Counted from the first letter of the stretch, positions 27,341-36,111 are shown. The stretch is DNA of 64,000 bases from Seonamhaeicola sp. S2-3 (GCF_001971785.1 NZ_CP019389.1:1561001-1625000), one strand, 5' to 3'. Program-made: numbers and translations. Notes: generated by a model from the letters alone, not told the origin.

Positions 27341-27889
27341 ATGGAATATTACAACTACATAAAATCATTTCATCTCATATTTGTAATTACCTGGTTTGCA
27401 GGTTTATTCTATATTCCCAGGCTTTTTGTATATCAAATAGAAGCCTTTCATAAACCCTCACCAGAAAAAGAAATTTTGGGCAAACAACTAAAACTAATGG
27501 CAAAACGTTTGTGGTATATTATTACATGGCCCTCTGCCATTTTGTGTACAATTTTTGCCATTTGGTTGCTTATAATTAACCCCTATTGGTTGCAGCAGCC
27601 CTGGATGCATGTAAAACTAGCTTTTGTTGTTTTACTATTTATTTATCACCTAATAACACATAAATACTACAAACAATTACAAAACGATGTTGTAAAAAAA
27701 ACATCTAGTTACATGCGTATCTGGAATGAGGGCGCCACCTTTATCCTGTTTGCCGTTATCTTTTTAGTTATTTTAAAAAGCAGTATAAATTGGATTTGGG
27801 GTATTGTAGGCATGCTAGTTTTAGGGGTGCTAATTATGCTTGGGTTTAAAATTTATAAACGCATTAGAGAAAAAAATCCAGAAGCTTAA
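27341..27889 (+). CDS. hemJ: protoporphyrinogen oxidase HemJ (CopD-like)
   Basis: HemJ oxidises protoporphyrinogen IX to protoporphyrin IX in the inner membrane. The 182-residue protein has four or five membrane helices, with SFHLIFVITWFAGLFYIPRLFVY at the N-terminus carrying the conserved His and Arg, LWYIITWPSAILC, and MHVKLAFVVLLFIYHL with conserved His and Lys. Its position downstream of hemH and the absence of HemG or HemY nearby support HemJ over a copper-resistance CopD role. Confidence 0.88.
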   Translation: MEYYNYIKSFHLIFVITWFAGLFYIPRLFVYQIEAFHKPSPEKEILGKQLKLMAKRLWYIITWPSAILCTIFAIWLLIINPYWLQQPWMHVKLAFVVLLFIYHLITHKYYKQLQNDVVKKTSSYMRIWNEGATFILFAVIFLVILKSSINWIWGIVGMLVLGVLIMLGFKIYKRIREKNPEA

Positions 27890-27897
27890 AATTATTA

Positions 27898-27976
27898 GGG
27901 TGTTACCCTGTCGGGTCGGGCTTTCGTAAGTCGCTCTTTTCAAGGAGCTCCAACAATTACTCAATCCCTAACACAA
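27898..27976 (-). repeat. structured intergenic repeat, copy B
   Basis: Read on the minus strand it runs GTGTTAGGGATTGAG ... GGTAACACCC. The end stem is GTGTTA / TAACAC, a compensatory change from copy A. The inner arm is GCTC / GAGC and the hairpin ACCC / GGGT. The shared words AGCTCCTTG, GAGCGAC and GAAAGCCCGACC are present. It begins 9 bases after hemJ and may act as its terminator. Confidence 0.8.
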
Positions 27977-28062
27977 AAAACGCAAAAACAGACATGTGTT
28001 TTTTAAATCAGTCTTAGCTCTTTGGTTCGATTATTGCTATATTTAATGCATTAAAATTGCAA

Positions 28063-29547
28063 ATGAAATTAAAAAAGTTCTCTTTACGTACCCGTATCTT
28101 TTTGGCAATGATAATGTTGGTGTTAATGGCTTCTATACTTATTTCGGCAGTAGCTATATACCAATATAAAGAACAGAGTGAAGATTATCATACAGCACGT
28201 TTAATACGTAAAGAACAAAATATTAAAGCCCATATAAAGCGGTTTTTAAATGGCAGATATAATACCTGGGAAGTAAAAACCGAAAATCTCCCCTTAATTT
28301 TTAAAGATGAAATATTTAACATTGCCAACATTCATAAACTACAAATTAATTTATACGATTTAGAAGGCAATTTGCTAATATCATCAAAAGCAGGTTTACA
28401 AAATAATATAGCGGCCCAATGTTTAAATGCAGAAATACTAAATTCAATATATAACACCATTCAGCTTAATAATCTTTCTAATAATGCAGAACATAGGTTT
28501 GTAGATAAACATAAAGAAAACGGAGAAACATTTCAATCATCTTATTCGTTTATAACAGATAATAAATCTAAAGCCATAGCCATTATTAATCTGCCTTATT
28601 TAGAGAAAGATGATTTTCTTACCAATGAACTTCAAGAGTTTTTAAAGCGTATTGCTTTTGCATTCATGTTAGTATTGTTAATGGCTATTGCTATTGCTTT
28701 CTGGTTATCAAAATTTATCACCAAATCATTACAAACTATTAGCGATAAAATTATTTCTACAAGACTAGAAAAACGCAATAAAAAAATTGAAATAGATGAC
28801 ACTAGCGAAGAAATATCAATTCTTGTAAATGCCTATAACAGCATGATAGATGAGCTAGAAGATAGTGCCGTACAATTAGCAAGAAGTGAGCGCGAACAAG
28901 CCTGGAGAGAAATGGCTAAACAAGTGGCGCACGAAATTAAAAACCCACTAACACCCATGCGGTTAACAGTGCAAAATTTTCAAAGAAAGTTTGACCCTAA
29001 TGATGAAAACATCCATTCTAAGCTAAATGAATACAGCAAAACACTCATACAGCAAATAGATACTATGAGTTCTATTGCATCGGCATTTTCAAACTTTGCT
29101 AAAATGCCAGCACAACAAAGAGAAACCCTTAATGTGGTTAAAATTGTTAAACTAGCCTTAGATATTTTTAATGAAGATTACATAGTATTTACATCAGATT
29201 ATGATGAAATTATAGCTAAATTTGACCGCACACAATTAATAAGAGTGGTTACCAACTTGGTAAAAAACAGTATTCAGGCAATGCCAGAAAATCAAACCCC
29301 AACCATAGCAATTCATGTAACCACTAAAAGTGATAACGTAGTACTTACCATTGCAGACAATGGTTCTGGAGTTTCAGAAGAAAATAAAGAAAAAGTTTTT
29401 GAGCCTAAATTTACTACCAAAACAAGTGGTATGGGGCTTGGTTTAGCTATGGTAAAAAATATTGTAGAAACGTACAAAGGCTCTATAACTTTTGAATCTG
29501 TAAAAAATAAAGGCACAACTTTTAAAGTTGTATTTCCAAAAGAATAA
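28063..29547 (+). CDS. sensor histidine kinase, NtrY-like
   Basis: The 494-residue protein has two membrane helices (about 12-34 and 205-225) around a periplasmic sensor region, a HAMP-like linker, and a HisKA domain with the phospho-acceptor His in VAHEIKNPLTPMRL. The ATPase domain has NLVKNSIQAMP, ADNGSG and SGMGLGLAMVKNIVE. The ATG at 28063 is used; an in-frame TTG two codons upstream is less likely. No response regulator is adjacent, so it is an orphan kinase. The signal is unknown. Confidence 0.93.
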   Translation: MKLKKFSLRTRIFLAMIMLVLMASILISAVAIYQYKEQSEDYHTARLIRKEQNIKAHIKRFLNGRYNTWEVKTENLPLIFKDEIFNIANIHKLQINLYDLEGNLLISSKAGLQNNIAAQCLNAEILNSIYNTIQLNNLSNNAEHRFVDKHKENGETFQSSYSFITDNKSKAIAIINLPYLEKDDFLTNELQEFLKRIAFAFMLVLLMAIAIAFWLSKFITKSLQTISDKIISTRLEKRNKKIEIDDTSEEISILVNAYNSMIDELEDSAVQLARSEREQAWREMAKQVAHEIKNPLTPMRLTVQNFQRKFDPNDENIHSKLNEYSKTLIQQIDTMSSIASAFSNFAKMPAQQRETLNVVKIVKLALDIFNEDYIVFTSDYDEIIAKFDRTQLIRVVTNLVKNSIQAMPENQTPTIAIHVTTKSDNVVLTIADNGSGVSEENKEKVFEPKFTTKTSGMGLGLAMVKNIVETYKGSITFESVKNKGTTFKVVFPKE

Positions 29548-29605
29548 CTAATTACAGCTGTCACTAAAAACCTAAGTGAAAGCCAAAAAATATAAAATTT
29601 ATAAA

Positions 29606-30388
29606 ATGAATTACAATAACTTAATAACCAGCTATAACAACGGTATTACAACAATAACCATTAATAGGCCAAAAAAGTTAAATGCCCTAAACCAAGAAAC
29701 TATACAAGAGTTACATAATGCATTTAAAGAAGCCAATTCAGATACTAATACTAAAGTTATTATTTTAACCGGAAGTGGTGAAAAAGCATTTGTTGCCGGA
29801 GCCGATATTAGTGAATTTGCAAACTTTAGTGTAGAAGAAGGTGAACATTTGGCTGCTAACGGACATAAAATTTTATTTGATTATATAGAAAATTTGGCAA
29901 CACCCGTTATTGCTGCAGTAAATGGGTTTGCTTTAGGTGGCGGGTTAGAATTAGCCATGGCTTGCCATTTTAGAGTAGCAAGTAATAATGCCAAAATGGG
30001 TTTACCCGAAGTGTCTCTAGGCGTTATTCCTGGGTATGGTGGTACCCAACGTTTACCACAGTTAATTGGGAAAGGGCGCGCTTTAGAAATGATTATGACA
30101 GCTACCATGATAGACGCTAATAAAGCCTTAAGCTACGGTTTAGTAAACAATGTTACTGCCCAAGAAGAACTATTACCATTTTGCGAAACTATAGCCCAAA
30201 AAATAACTCAAAACTCGTCTGTGGCTATTGCAGAAGCTATAAAAGCGGTTAATGCTAACAGTAAAGATGGTGTTAACGGATTTGAGGTAGAAATTAAAGG
30301 CTTTGGTAAATGCTTTGGAACCGAAGATTTTACCGAAGGTACCACCGCTTTTTTAGAAAAACGAAAAGCTGATTTTCCTGGGAGGTAG
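29606..30388 (+). CDS. enoyl-CoA hydratase (crotonase family)
   Basis: The enzyme hydrates 2-enoyl-CoA, for example in fatty-acid or amino-acid degradation. Crotonase signatures are clear: ALNQETIQEL near the N-terminus, the oxyanion segment KAFVAGADISEF and ALGGGLELAMAC, and catalytic Glu residues in MGLPEVSLGVIPGYGGTQRL. Length 260 residues is normal. The ATG at 29606 is preferred; an upstream GTG adds 10 Lys-rich residues unlike the family. It follows the kinase gene by 58 bases. Confidence 0.95.
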   Translation: MNYNNLITSYNNGITTITINRPKKLNALNQETIQELHNAFKEANSDTNTKVIILTGSGEKAFVAGADISEFANFSVEEGEHLAANGHKILFDYIENLATPVIAAVNGFALGGGLELAMACHFRVASNNAKMGLPEVSLGVIPGYGGTQRLPQLIGKGRALEMIMTATMIDANKALSYGLVNNVTAQEELLPFCETIAQKITQNSSVAIAEAIKAVNANSKDGVNGFEVEIKGFGKCFGTEDFTEGTTAFLEKRKADFPGR

Positions 30389-30548
30389 GTTTTGGGAGCG
30401 TTTAATGGTTAGTGTATGGATACTGGGGCAGATTCGAAATTCACTTTCGGTTAAGAACGAATTTTGACACGAGTCAATAACCTTGAATTTATTACTGTTT
30501 CGCCTATTTTTTATAAACTTTGTTAAGTGCTGATGTTTCATTTTAGTT
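30389..30548. other. non-coding junction before an accessory operon
   Basis: No gene was found in these 160 bases. They contain a partly self-complementary patch (gaaattcactttcggttaagaacgaatttt) and the phrase gtatggatactggggcagattcg. They separate the enoyl-CoA hydratase gene from the end of the DprA-like gene. The base pattern differs from the usual intergenic style of the window, which fits the edge of an inserted segment. Confidence 0.4.
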
Positions 30549-31538
30549 CTATCCGAAAAGGTCTCTTTGAATTTCTATTTTTCTTTTATTACTTGATTTA
30601 ATTTTATCAATCATTTTATGTAATGTCTTTTGGGTTAAAATAGTAATGTCCTTCTGTTCAACAATTAATTGCCTGTTTAAGTCAAACATTGGATTCTTTA
30701 TATCAGCATTTTGGTCATACATTACTGCTCGGGGAATATTGTAATCTTTCGCAAAACCCATCGCTAATCTTGCACCACTATCTAATTTTTGATCAAATAT
30801 CTTCCAACGTTGTGCAGAGTCTTGAGCATAACTTGCAGCCAAAATTATTGCATCACAAAAAAGAGCTTGTAATCTGTCTCGGTCTTTGTATCGACTACTT
30901 AAATCCATTGCAGATTTATGCTCATCATAGTATTCAGTAACCAATAATCCCCCTTCTTTAAAAATCTCAAAAGCCAAAGCCTTATTTCTAGCAGGCAATA
31001 TCTTTGAAAGTGGGCTAGGTAAAATTGCTACAGTCTTACCACCAATTAATGCCTGCTTGTGAGCTATACTATCGCATCCAAATGCTAACCCACTAACTAT
31101 AGTAACATCCTTTTTTACAATTTCTTCAACTATTTTTCTCTCTCTACTTTCGATTGTTTCGTCTGGATTTAAAAGTCCTATTACGGCAATACAATCATTA
31201 TCGAGGTCTAAAAGGCTTAAATCTCCTTTATAGAATAGAAAAATAGGTTTTTCACTATCCTTAACTGTTCCTCTGTGTTTAGGAAAGTCTTTGTCACCAA
31301 TAGCAACAACTCCATCACAGCTATCTTCTAATTTTTCAATTTGATTGACGACTTGCTTCTTTTCAAATTCAAAATCTTCATTCGTTATTAAATCAAATTG
31401 TTTTGATTTGGTATTTAGTAATGAGACAATATATTCAACACTCTCATTGCCTTTCAGGTTCTTGTTTATCCAAGCTCTACCTATGCCTTTAAAAGATTTT
31501 GTGGTTATTATATTAATTGCGTTATCAGTATACTTCAT
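30549..31538 (-). CDS. DprA-like (SLOG/Rossmann) protein in an accessory operon
   Basis: The central region has the DprA/Smf core: CIAVIGLLNPDE, VTIVSGLAFGCDSIAHKQAL, KTVAILPSPLSKILPARN and RLQALFCDAIILAAS. The canonical SGLARGID Arg is replaced by Phe, and no C-terminal winged helix is obvious in the 329 residues. Canonical DprA loads RecA on incoming DNA; relatives in accessory operons are predicted to bind nucleotides or nucleic acid in conflict systems. It is the last gene of a three-gene run with a phosphoribosyltransferase and a HAD phosphatase, 22 bases after the former. Role is inferred. Confidence 0.82.
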   Translation of the reverse strand: MKYTDNAINIITTKSFKGIGRAWINKNLKGNESVEYIVSLLNTKSKQFDLITNEDFEFEKKQVVNQIEKLEDSCDGVVAIGDKDFPKHRGTVKDSEKPIFLFYKGDLSLLDLDNDCIAVIGLLNPDETIESRERKIVEEIVKKDVTIVSGLAFGCDSIAHKQALIGGKTVAILPSPLSKILPARNKALAFEIFKEGGLLVTEYYDEHKSAMDLSSRYKDRDRLQALFCDAIILAASYAQDSAQRWKIFDQKLDSGARLAMGFAKDYNIPRAVMYDQNADIKNPMFDLNRQLIVEQKDITILTQKTLHKMIDKIKSSNKRKIEIQRDLFG

Positions 31539-31560
31539 CTTGTTTTGATTGATTTTGAGT

Positions 31561-32199
31561 TTACAAATTTAGTTTAGCACCAATTGAGTAAAAAATAACA
31601 GAATTTGCTCCTTTATCAAAAAGTGCTTGAATCGCGTCTTCGTCAATATTGACTGAATGTGTGTAAAGGTCATCAATGAGTAAAATGTCTTTTCCTTTTA
31701 AATTTATTGAAAAGTCACAAGTGTTTACTGTAATATTTGGATATGGCATATCACCATTACCACCGTACCCCCTTCTTGCTCTATGAGTTGTTTTGGTATC
31801 TTTGACCCGCTTTATATATTCTGTTCCGTCTATGAGACCTGGCAATTGATTTGCTACTGTGCTAACTGTTTTTTTGAAATAAAGTTGATTTGGGTTGTAA
31901 TTTACCTTAGCTCTAGGAACTACACATACAATAAGGCTATTCTTCCCTGATATTTTCAAAACATGAGGTAAATCTTTTTTTAGTATATTTTCCAATTGAC
32001 CACTTACATTTTGAAGCACATCTTCAGTATAGGGGGTAATGTCGTTTTTGAGTGTGCAAATAATATTTTCTATTGAACCTTTGACTCGCCATTGTCCTGC
32101 ACCACTTGAGTATTTTGAATTAAAATACGCTTGTACTTCTCTCTTCAAGTAGTAATTACCTTTGTGGTCTTTTGTCGGTGTAATTGTAAATTTCCACAT
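31561..32199 (-). CDS. phosphoribosyltransferase-like protein
   Basis: The C-terminal half carries a PRPP-loop motif, ILLIDDLYTHSVN, with the acidic pair before a Thr/Ser-rich loop; the preceding strand segment SLIVCVVPRAKVNYNPNQ fits the type I PRTase fold. The N-terminal 75 residues (MWKFTITPTKDHKGNYYL...) are unlike ComFC, which would have a zinc finger. Length is 212 residues. The gene lies 2 bases after the HAD gene and 22 before the DprA-like gene. The substrate base is unknown. Confidence 0.75.
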   Translation of the reverse strand: MWKFTITPTKDHKGNYYLKREVQAYFNSKYSSGAGQWRVKGSIENIICTLKNDITPYTEDVLQNVSGQLENILKKDLPHVLKISGKNSLIVCVVPRAKVNYNPNQLYFKKTVSTVANQLPGLIDGTEYIKRVKDTKTTHRARRGYGGNGDMPYPNITVNTCDFSINLKGKDILLIDDLYTHSVNIDEDAIQALFDKGANSVIFYSIGAKLNL

Positions 32200-32201
32200 A
32201 G

Positions 32202-32768
32202 TTAAACTGATATAATGTTTTCAATAGGAATACCTGCTTTAACAGCTTCATCTATTTCAAATGGTTCATTTTCGAATACAATTATCTTTCGAGGTTCTAA
32301 TTCAAGCATTTTTAGTGCGTTTTCAAATTTATTGATATGTTGGTCTTTATCAATTGACTTCCTAAATATTTTATATTTAAATTTGTTAGTCAAGCCGTGT
32401 TGCTTAAGTGTTATAATTGCTCTATTTTCTCTACTATTTGTCACCAAAACTGTGGTGTTGAGTTCAAAGAACTTATTCAAAACTTCATTTGCATAAGGTA
32501 TTAGCTTTGTCTGTCCGATATTTTCAGCGTACAACTTTTCTTTTAGTCCTATTATTTCTTGATACTCTTTATTGTTAAGATTTGGAAATTCTCTTTGTAA
32601 AATTGTTCGGTTAAACCTTTCATTTGGATTGAATGGAAGAAATTGTTTGGGGTTTATTACAGACTGAACAGCCATTTTAAAAGATAGATAGTTTGCGTAG
32701 TCCGTGTCAACCAATGTTCCATCCATATCAAAGAATAGGACTTTGTCCCGCGTGATGATTTTATTCAT
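32202..32768 (-). CDS. HAD superfamily phosphatase
   Basis: The 188-residue protein has HAD motif I VLFFDMDGTLVDT (Asp 14, Asp 16), motif II in VLVTNSREN, a conserved Lys in the following helix region, and an acidic motif IV IIVFENEPFEIDEAVKAGI. The layout with a helical cap after motif I is that of subclass I, phosphoglycolate-phosphatase-like enzymes. It is the first gene of the accessory operon, suggesting nucleotide or sugar-phosphate hydrolysis linked to the PRTase. Substrate is unknown. Confidence 0.85.
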   Translation of the reverse strand: MNKIITRDKVLFFDMDGTLVDTDYANYLSFKMAVQSVINPKQFLPFNPNERFNRTILQREFPNLNNKEYQEIIGLKEKLYAENIGQTKLIPYANEVLNKFFELNTTVLVTNSRENRAIITLKQHGLTNKFKYKIFRKSIDKDQHINKFENALKMLELEPRKIIVFENEPFEIDEAVKAGIPIENIISV

Positions 32769-32807
32769 GTCTAGTTGATTGTCTTTCTTTGCTATTATTG
32801 TTTCTGT

Positions 32808-32815
32808 TACATTTG
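32808..32815 (+). promoter_or_regulatory. plus-strand -7 promoter element in the divergent gap
   Basis: TACATTTG (followed by C) matches TAnnTTTG, with TTG at 32789-32791, 16 bases upstream. It points toward the radical SAM gene with a leader of about 180 bases. No equally good minus-strand element was seen for the HAD gene. Confidence 0.45.
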
Positions 32816-32994
32816 CACCTAACTTAAAGGTTAGACACTTTTCAAAGGTTTATATCTAAACTCAAACGAATATAATAACTTTGTGTACAAAATCAAATTG
32901 TTAATAACCCGTATATTCTTTAACATTTTTGGGTTAAGATTCTTTGTAGTTTTATAAAGTCAGGTATTCCAAAAAACTTTCTAATATTATTACT

Positions 32995-34068
32995 ATGAAC
33001 CCTAAATCTCCTTTAAAAGGGCGTGGTGCACAACTAAACGTTCCTAATAAATTCTTAGAATTTAGCCATGAAATGCGTAACGATTTTTTAGAGTTTTGCC
33101 ACAAAGAAGGAGAACAAGCAGATAAAAATAAAACACGTTACTTAGAGGTGTTTCCTAAAACCATAGTTAACAAAGTTAAAAGCCCCGATATAGGCATGAT
33201 GTATAGCATGAATGCCTACCAAGGTTGCGAACATGGTTGTATTTATTGTTATGCTCGTAACACCCATGAATATTGGGGTTACAGTGCGGGTTTAGATTTT
33301 GAGAGGCGTATTTTGGTAAAAAAAGATGCTCCTAAATTGTTAGAAAATTTACTGAAAAAAAAGCACTGGAAAGCGCACCCCATTGTAATGTCTGGTAATA
33401 CCGATTGTTACCAACCAGCAGAACAAATTTATAACATTACAAGGCAATGTTTACAGGTTTTTTTAAAGTACAAACATCCTGTTGCTATTATTACTAAAAA
33501 TGCTTTAATTCTACGCGATTTAGATATTTTAAAAGCCCTTGCTAAAGATAATTTAATTGGAGTTAATATTTCAATAACCTCTTTATCAGAACAAACAAGA
33601 CGTGTTTTAGAACCTAGAACGGCTACTATAAAACGCCGATTAGAAACCGTAAAAACTTTAACAGATAATGGTATTCCTGTAAATGTAATGCTTGCACCTA
33701 TTATTCCGGCAATTAATAGTCATGAAATCCTACCACTAGCCAAAGCAGCTGCAGATTACGGAGCATTTTCTGTGGCACACACTATTGTTAGACTTAATGG
33801 TGCTATTGGCGAAATTTTTACAGATTGGGTAAAAAAAACAATGCCCGATAGGGCAGACAAAGTGTTGCACCAAATAGAAAGTTGCCACAGTGGTAGTTTA
33901 AACAACAGTAGATTTGGTTCCCGAATGCATGGTGAAGGAAAAATTGCAGATAATATTAATAGCTTAATAAAATTAGCTAAGCAAAAGTATTTTAAACATA
34001 AAAAAATGCCCAAACTTAACTGCGATTTGCATGAGCAGTTTAAGGATGGACAATTAAAATTGTTTTGA
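32995..34068 (+). CDS. radical SAM protein, PA0069 family
   Basis: The cluster motif CEHGCIYCYARN (C-x3-C-x2-C) and the preceding GMMYSMNAYQG identify the PA0069/Rv2578c-type radical SAM family, related to spore photoproduct lyase. Further conserved words are HPIVMSGNTDCYQPAE and VMLAPIIPAINSHEI. Length is 357 residues. The N-terminus starts with KSPLKGRGAQLNVPNKF, also family-typical. The reaction is not known; a DNA or nucleotide substrate is often proposed. It is divergent from the accessory operon. Confidence 0.9.
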   Translation: MNPKSPLKGRGAQLNVPNKFLEFSHEMRNDFLEFCHKEGEQADKNKTRYLEVFPKTIVNKVKSPDIGMMYSMNAYQGCEHGCIYCYARNTHEYWGYSAGLDFERRILVKKDAPKLLENLLKKKHWKAHPIVMSGNTDCYQPAEQIYNITRQCLQVFLKYKHPVAIITKNALILRDLDILKALAKDNLIGVNISITSLSEQTRRVLEPRTATIKRRLETVKTLTDNGIPVNVMLAPIIPAINSHEILPLAKAAADYGAFSVAHTIVRLNGAIGEIFTDWVKKTMPDRADKVLHQIESCHSGSLNNSRFGSRMHGEGKIADNINSLIKLAKQKYFKHKKMPKLNCDLHEQFKDGQLKLF

Positions 34069-34215
34069 AATACTTTTTTAAAAGTATAAACTAAATTTAG
34101 GCTTGATTTAGTCTTCTTCTTTTAGTAATACCCCAGTTAAAGTTTTTAAAAAATTAAAAAAATCTGTTGTATTTGTGATTGGGTTTTTTATTTGTTACTA
34201 GAGAAGAGTTTAGAT

Positions 34216-34243
34216 AAAATGGGTCTTTAAGCAGACCCATTTT
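34216..34243 (-). terminator. terminator of paralog 1
   Basis: An 11-bp perfect stem (aaaatgggtct / agacccatttt, 34216-34226 and 34233-34243) with a 6-nt loop lies 11 bases beyond the stop codon and also works for plus-strand transcripts. Paralogs 2 and 3 have a different stem. Confidence 0.8.
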
Positions 34244-34254
34244 AATAAACTAAA

Positions 34255-34854
34255 CTAATTACTTATGTATTTGGTAAATTCTCTATTGTTTGTATGAAAT
34301 ACAATTTTATATCTACTATTACCCTCTAGTTTGTAAACTCTTTCAATAGTTTGAACACCTTTAATGGTTTCGCTGTGTAATAATTCAGCAGTACCATTGT
34401 TAAGCCCGTAAATTTTAATTTTTAAAGGTTCAAAGTTTGTAGCTAGTTTTGTAATGTAAACTAATCCATTTTCTTCTCTTACAAAAGGTTTAAAAATAGT
34501 AGTTTCTTTTTCTTTGTTAAAGGTTACCTCGTTAGACTTTACGGTAAACGGAATGGTTTTAATTTCCATATCTTTCTCTAATTCAAAGAAATAGTTTCCG
34601 TCTGGTAAATCGGTTAAATCAAAACCCTTAGTGTAAACACCAGCTTGATTTATAACTTCTTTATATATAGTAGTACCGTAATTGTCTTTAATTGAAAGTA
34701 GGTTACCCTCTTTTACATCAACAATAGTTAATGCGGTTCTTTTGAGATCTTTACCAATTTTATTGATAATGATTTCATTAGCATATCCCATAACCGTAGC
34801 CATCATTGCTACCGTTAAGATTACTTTTTTAGTGTTTGTTAATACGTTTTTCAT
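34255..34854 (-). CDS. secreted tandem paralog 1
   Basis: A 199-residue protein with a Sec signal peptide (MKNVLTNTKKVILTVAMMAT..., cleavage after about VMGYA) and two beta-rich halves. The word FDLTDLPDGNYFFELEKD resembles the conserved strands of type IX sorting domains and DUF3244-like folds, but no sorting domain is proven. It is almost identical to paralog 2 over the first 140 residues and differs mainly at the C-terminus. Its own promoter and terminator flank it. The function is unknown; an exported beta-sandwich protein is the best description. Confidence 0.8.
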   Translation of the reverse strand: MKNVLTNTKKVILTVAMMATVMGYANEIIINKIGKDLKRTALTIVDVKEGNLLSIKDNYGTTIYKEVINQAGVYTKGFDLTDLPDGNYFFELEKDMEIKTIPFTVKSNEVTFNKEKETTIFKPFVREENGLVYITKLATNFEPLKIKIYGLNNGTAELLHSETIKGVQTIERVYKLEGNSRYKIVFHTNNREFTKYISN

Positions 34855-34882
34855 GATTTGGTGTTTTTAACGTTTTACACTA

Positions 34883-34890
34883 CAAATATA
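34883..34890 (-). promoter_or_regulatory. -7 element of paralog 1
   Basis: On the minus strand TATATTTG is an exact TAnnTTTG match, 29 bases before the start codon. The same box recurs upstream of paralog 2 and the ghost copy. Confidence 0.65.
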
Positions 34891-35155
34891 TGGCGAGTTT
34901 TTAGTGTGTAAAACATTGATATTGACTAATTTATGTGCTAAATTATCCGTTAAATTTATGCTAAGTTTACGTTAAGTTAAAATACTATATTACTGGGTTA
35001 ATACCATATATTTTTATACAGTGCTAGGTTTTCTGTTTTGGTTTTATATACAAGAAAAATTATTAGCCATTTTTAATAGACTCTATAATTAATTGTAAGT
35101 TGAAGTGTTATAATTTTTTTTGAAGAAGAATACAGAAAGAAAAGTTTATGCAAAA

Positions 35156-35181
35156 AAAAGTGGGCTACCACAGCCCACTTT
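35156..35181 (-). terminator. terminator of paralog 2
   Basis: A stem of aaagtgggct / agcccacttt with loop accac lies 33 bases beyond the stop. A and T runs flank it. Confidence 0.8.
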
Positions 35182-35213
35182 ACCAACTAAACTAAACTAA
35201 ATAAGACATTAAA

Positions 35214-35810
35214 CTAATAATTAATGAATTTTGTAAATTCTCTGTTATTTGTATGAAATACAATTTTATATTTTCCTTTTTCTATTTTGAAAATTCTTTC
35301 AATATTTTGAACACCTTTAATGGTTTCGCTGTGTAACATGTCAGTACTACCATTGTTAAGCCCGTAAATTTTAATTTTTAAAGGTTCTAAGTTTACAGCT
35401 AGTTTTGTAATGTAAACTAATCCATTTTCTTCTCTTACAAAAGGTTTAAAAATAGTAGTTTCTTTTTCTTTGTTAAAGGTTACCTCGTTAGACTTTACGG
35501 TAAACGGAATGGTTTTAACTTCCATATCTTTCTCTAATTCAAAGAAATAGTTTCCGTCTGGTAAATCGGTTAAATCAAAACCTTTAGTGTAAACACCAGC
35601 TTGATTTATAACTTCTTTATATATAGTAGTACCGTAATTGTCTTTAATTGAAAGTAGGTTACCCTCTTTTACATCAACAATAGTTAATGCGGTTCTTTTG
35701 AGATCTTTACCAATTTTATTGATAATGATTTCATTAGCATATCCCATAACCGTAGCCATCATTGCTACCGTTAAGATTACTTTTTTAGTGTTTGTTAATA
35801 CGTTTTTCAT
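35214..35810 (-). CDS. secreted tandem paralog 2
   Basis: A 198-residue secreted protein with the same signal peptide and N-terminal two thirds as paralog 1 (differences such as Ile to Val in MEVKT). The last 45 residues differ: GSTDMLHSETIKGVQNIE and IFKIEKGKYKIVF share the shorter KGKYK form with paralog 3. This mosaic pattern suggests gene conversion. Function is unknown. It has its own promoter and hairpin terminator. Confidence 0.8.
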   Translation of the reverse strand: MKNVLTNTKKVILTVAMMATVMGYANEIIINKIGKDLKRTALTIVDVKEGNLLSIKDNYGTTIYKEVINQAGVYTKGFDLTDLPDGNYFFELEKDMEVKTIPFTVKSNEVTFNKEKETTIFKPFVREENGLVYITKLAVNLEPLKIKIYGLNNGSTDMLHSETIKGVQNIERIFKIEKGKYKIVFHTNNREFTKFINY

Positions 35811-35838
35811 GATTTGGTGTTTTTAACGTTTTACACTA

Positions 35839-35846
35839 CAAATATA
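35839..35846 (-). promoter_or_regulatory. -7 element of paralog 2
   Basis: Minus-strand TATATTTG, an exact TAnnTTTG match, 29 bases before the start codon. Confidence 0.65.
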
Positions 35847-36111
35847 TGGTGAGTTTTAAGCGCAGAAAACATTGATATTGACTAATTTGTATGCTAAATT
35901 ATCTGTTAAATTTACGCTAAGTTTATGTTAAGTTAAAATACCATACATTTAGGTTAATACCATATATTTTTATACAGTGCTAGGTTTTCTGTTTTGGTTT
36001 TATATACAAGAAAATTATTAGTCATTTTTAATAGACTCTATAATTAATTGTAAGTTGAAGTGTTATAATTTTTTTGAAGAAGAATACAGGAAAGAAAAGT
36101 TTCTGCAAAAA

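Noticed and set aside
27341-27889. Copper-resistance CopD function
   Set aside because: Length, conserved His/Arg/Lys pattern and position after hemH fit HemJ better.
30420-30440. Possible tRNA-like ttcga motif (gcagattcgaaattc)
   Set aside because: No acceptor stem, anticodon arm or CCA-adjacent pairing could be found around it.
30353-30541. Minus-strand 62-codon frame across the end of the enoyl-CoA hydratase gene
   Set aside because: It overlaps a certain gene on the other strand, has no family-like sequence and no promoter box.
34682-34870. Plus-strand 62-codon frame inside secreted paralog 1, repeated identically at 35638-35826
   Set aside because: It is antisense to a well-supported gene, and its conservation is explained by the tandem duplication of that gene.
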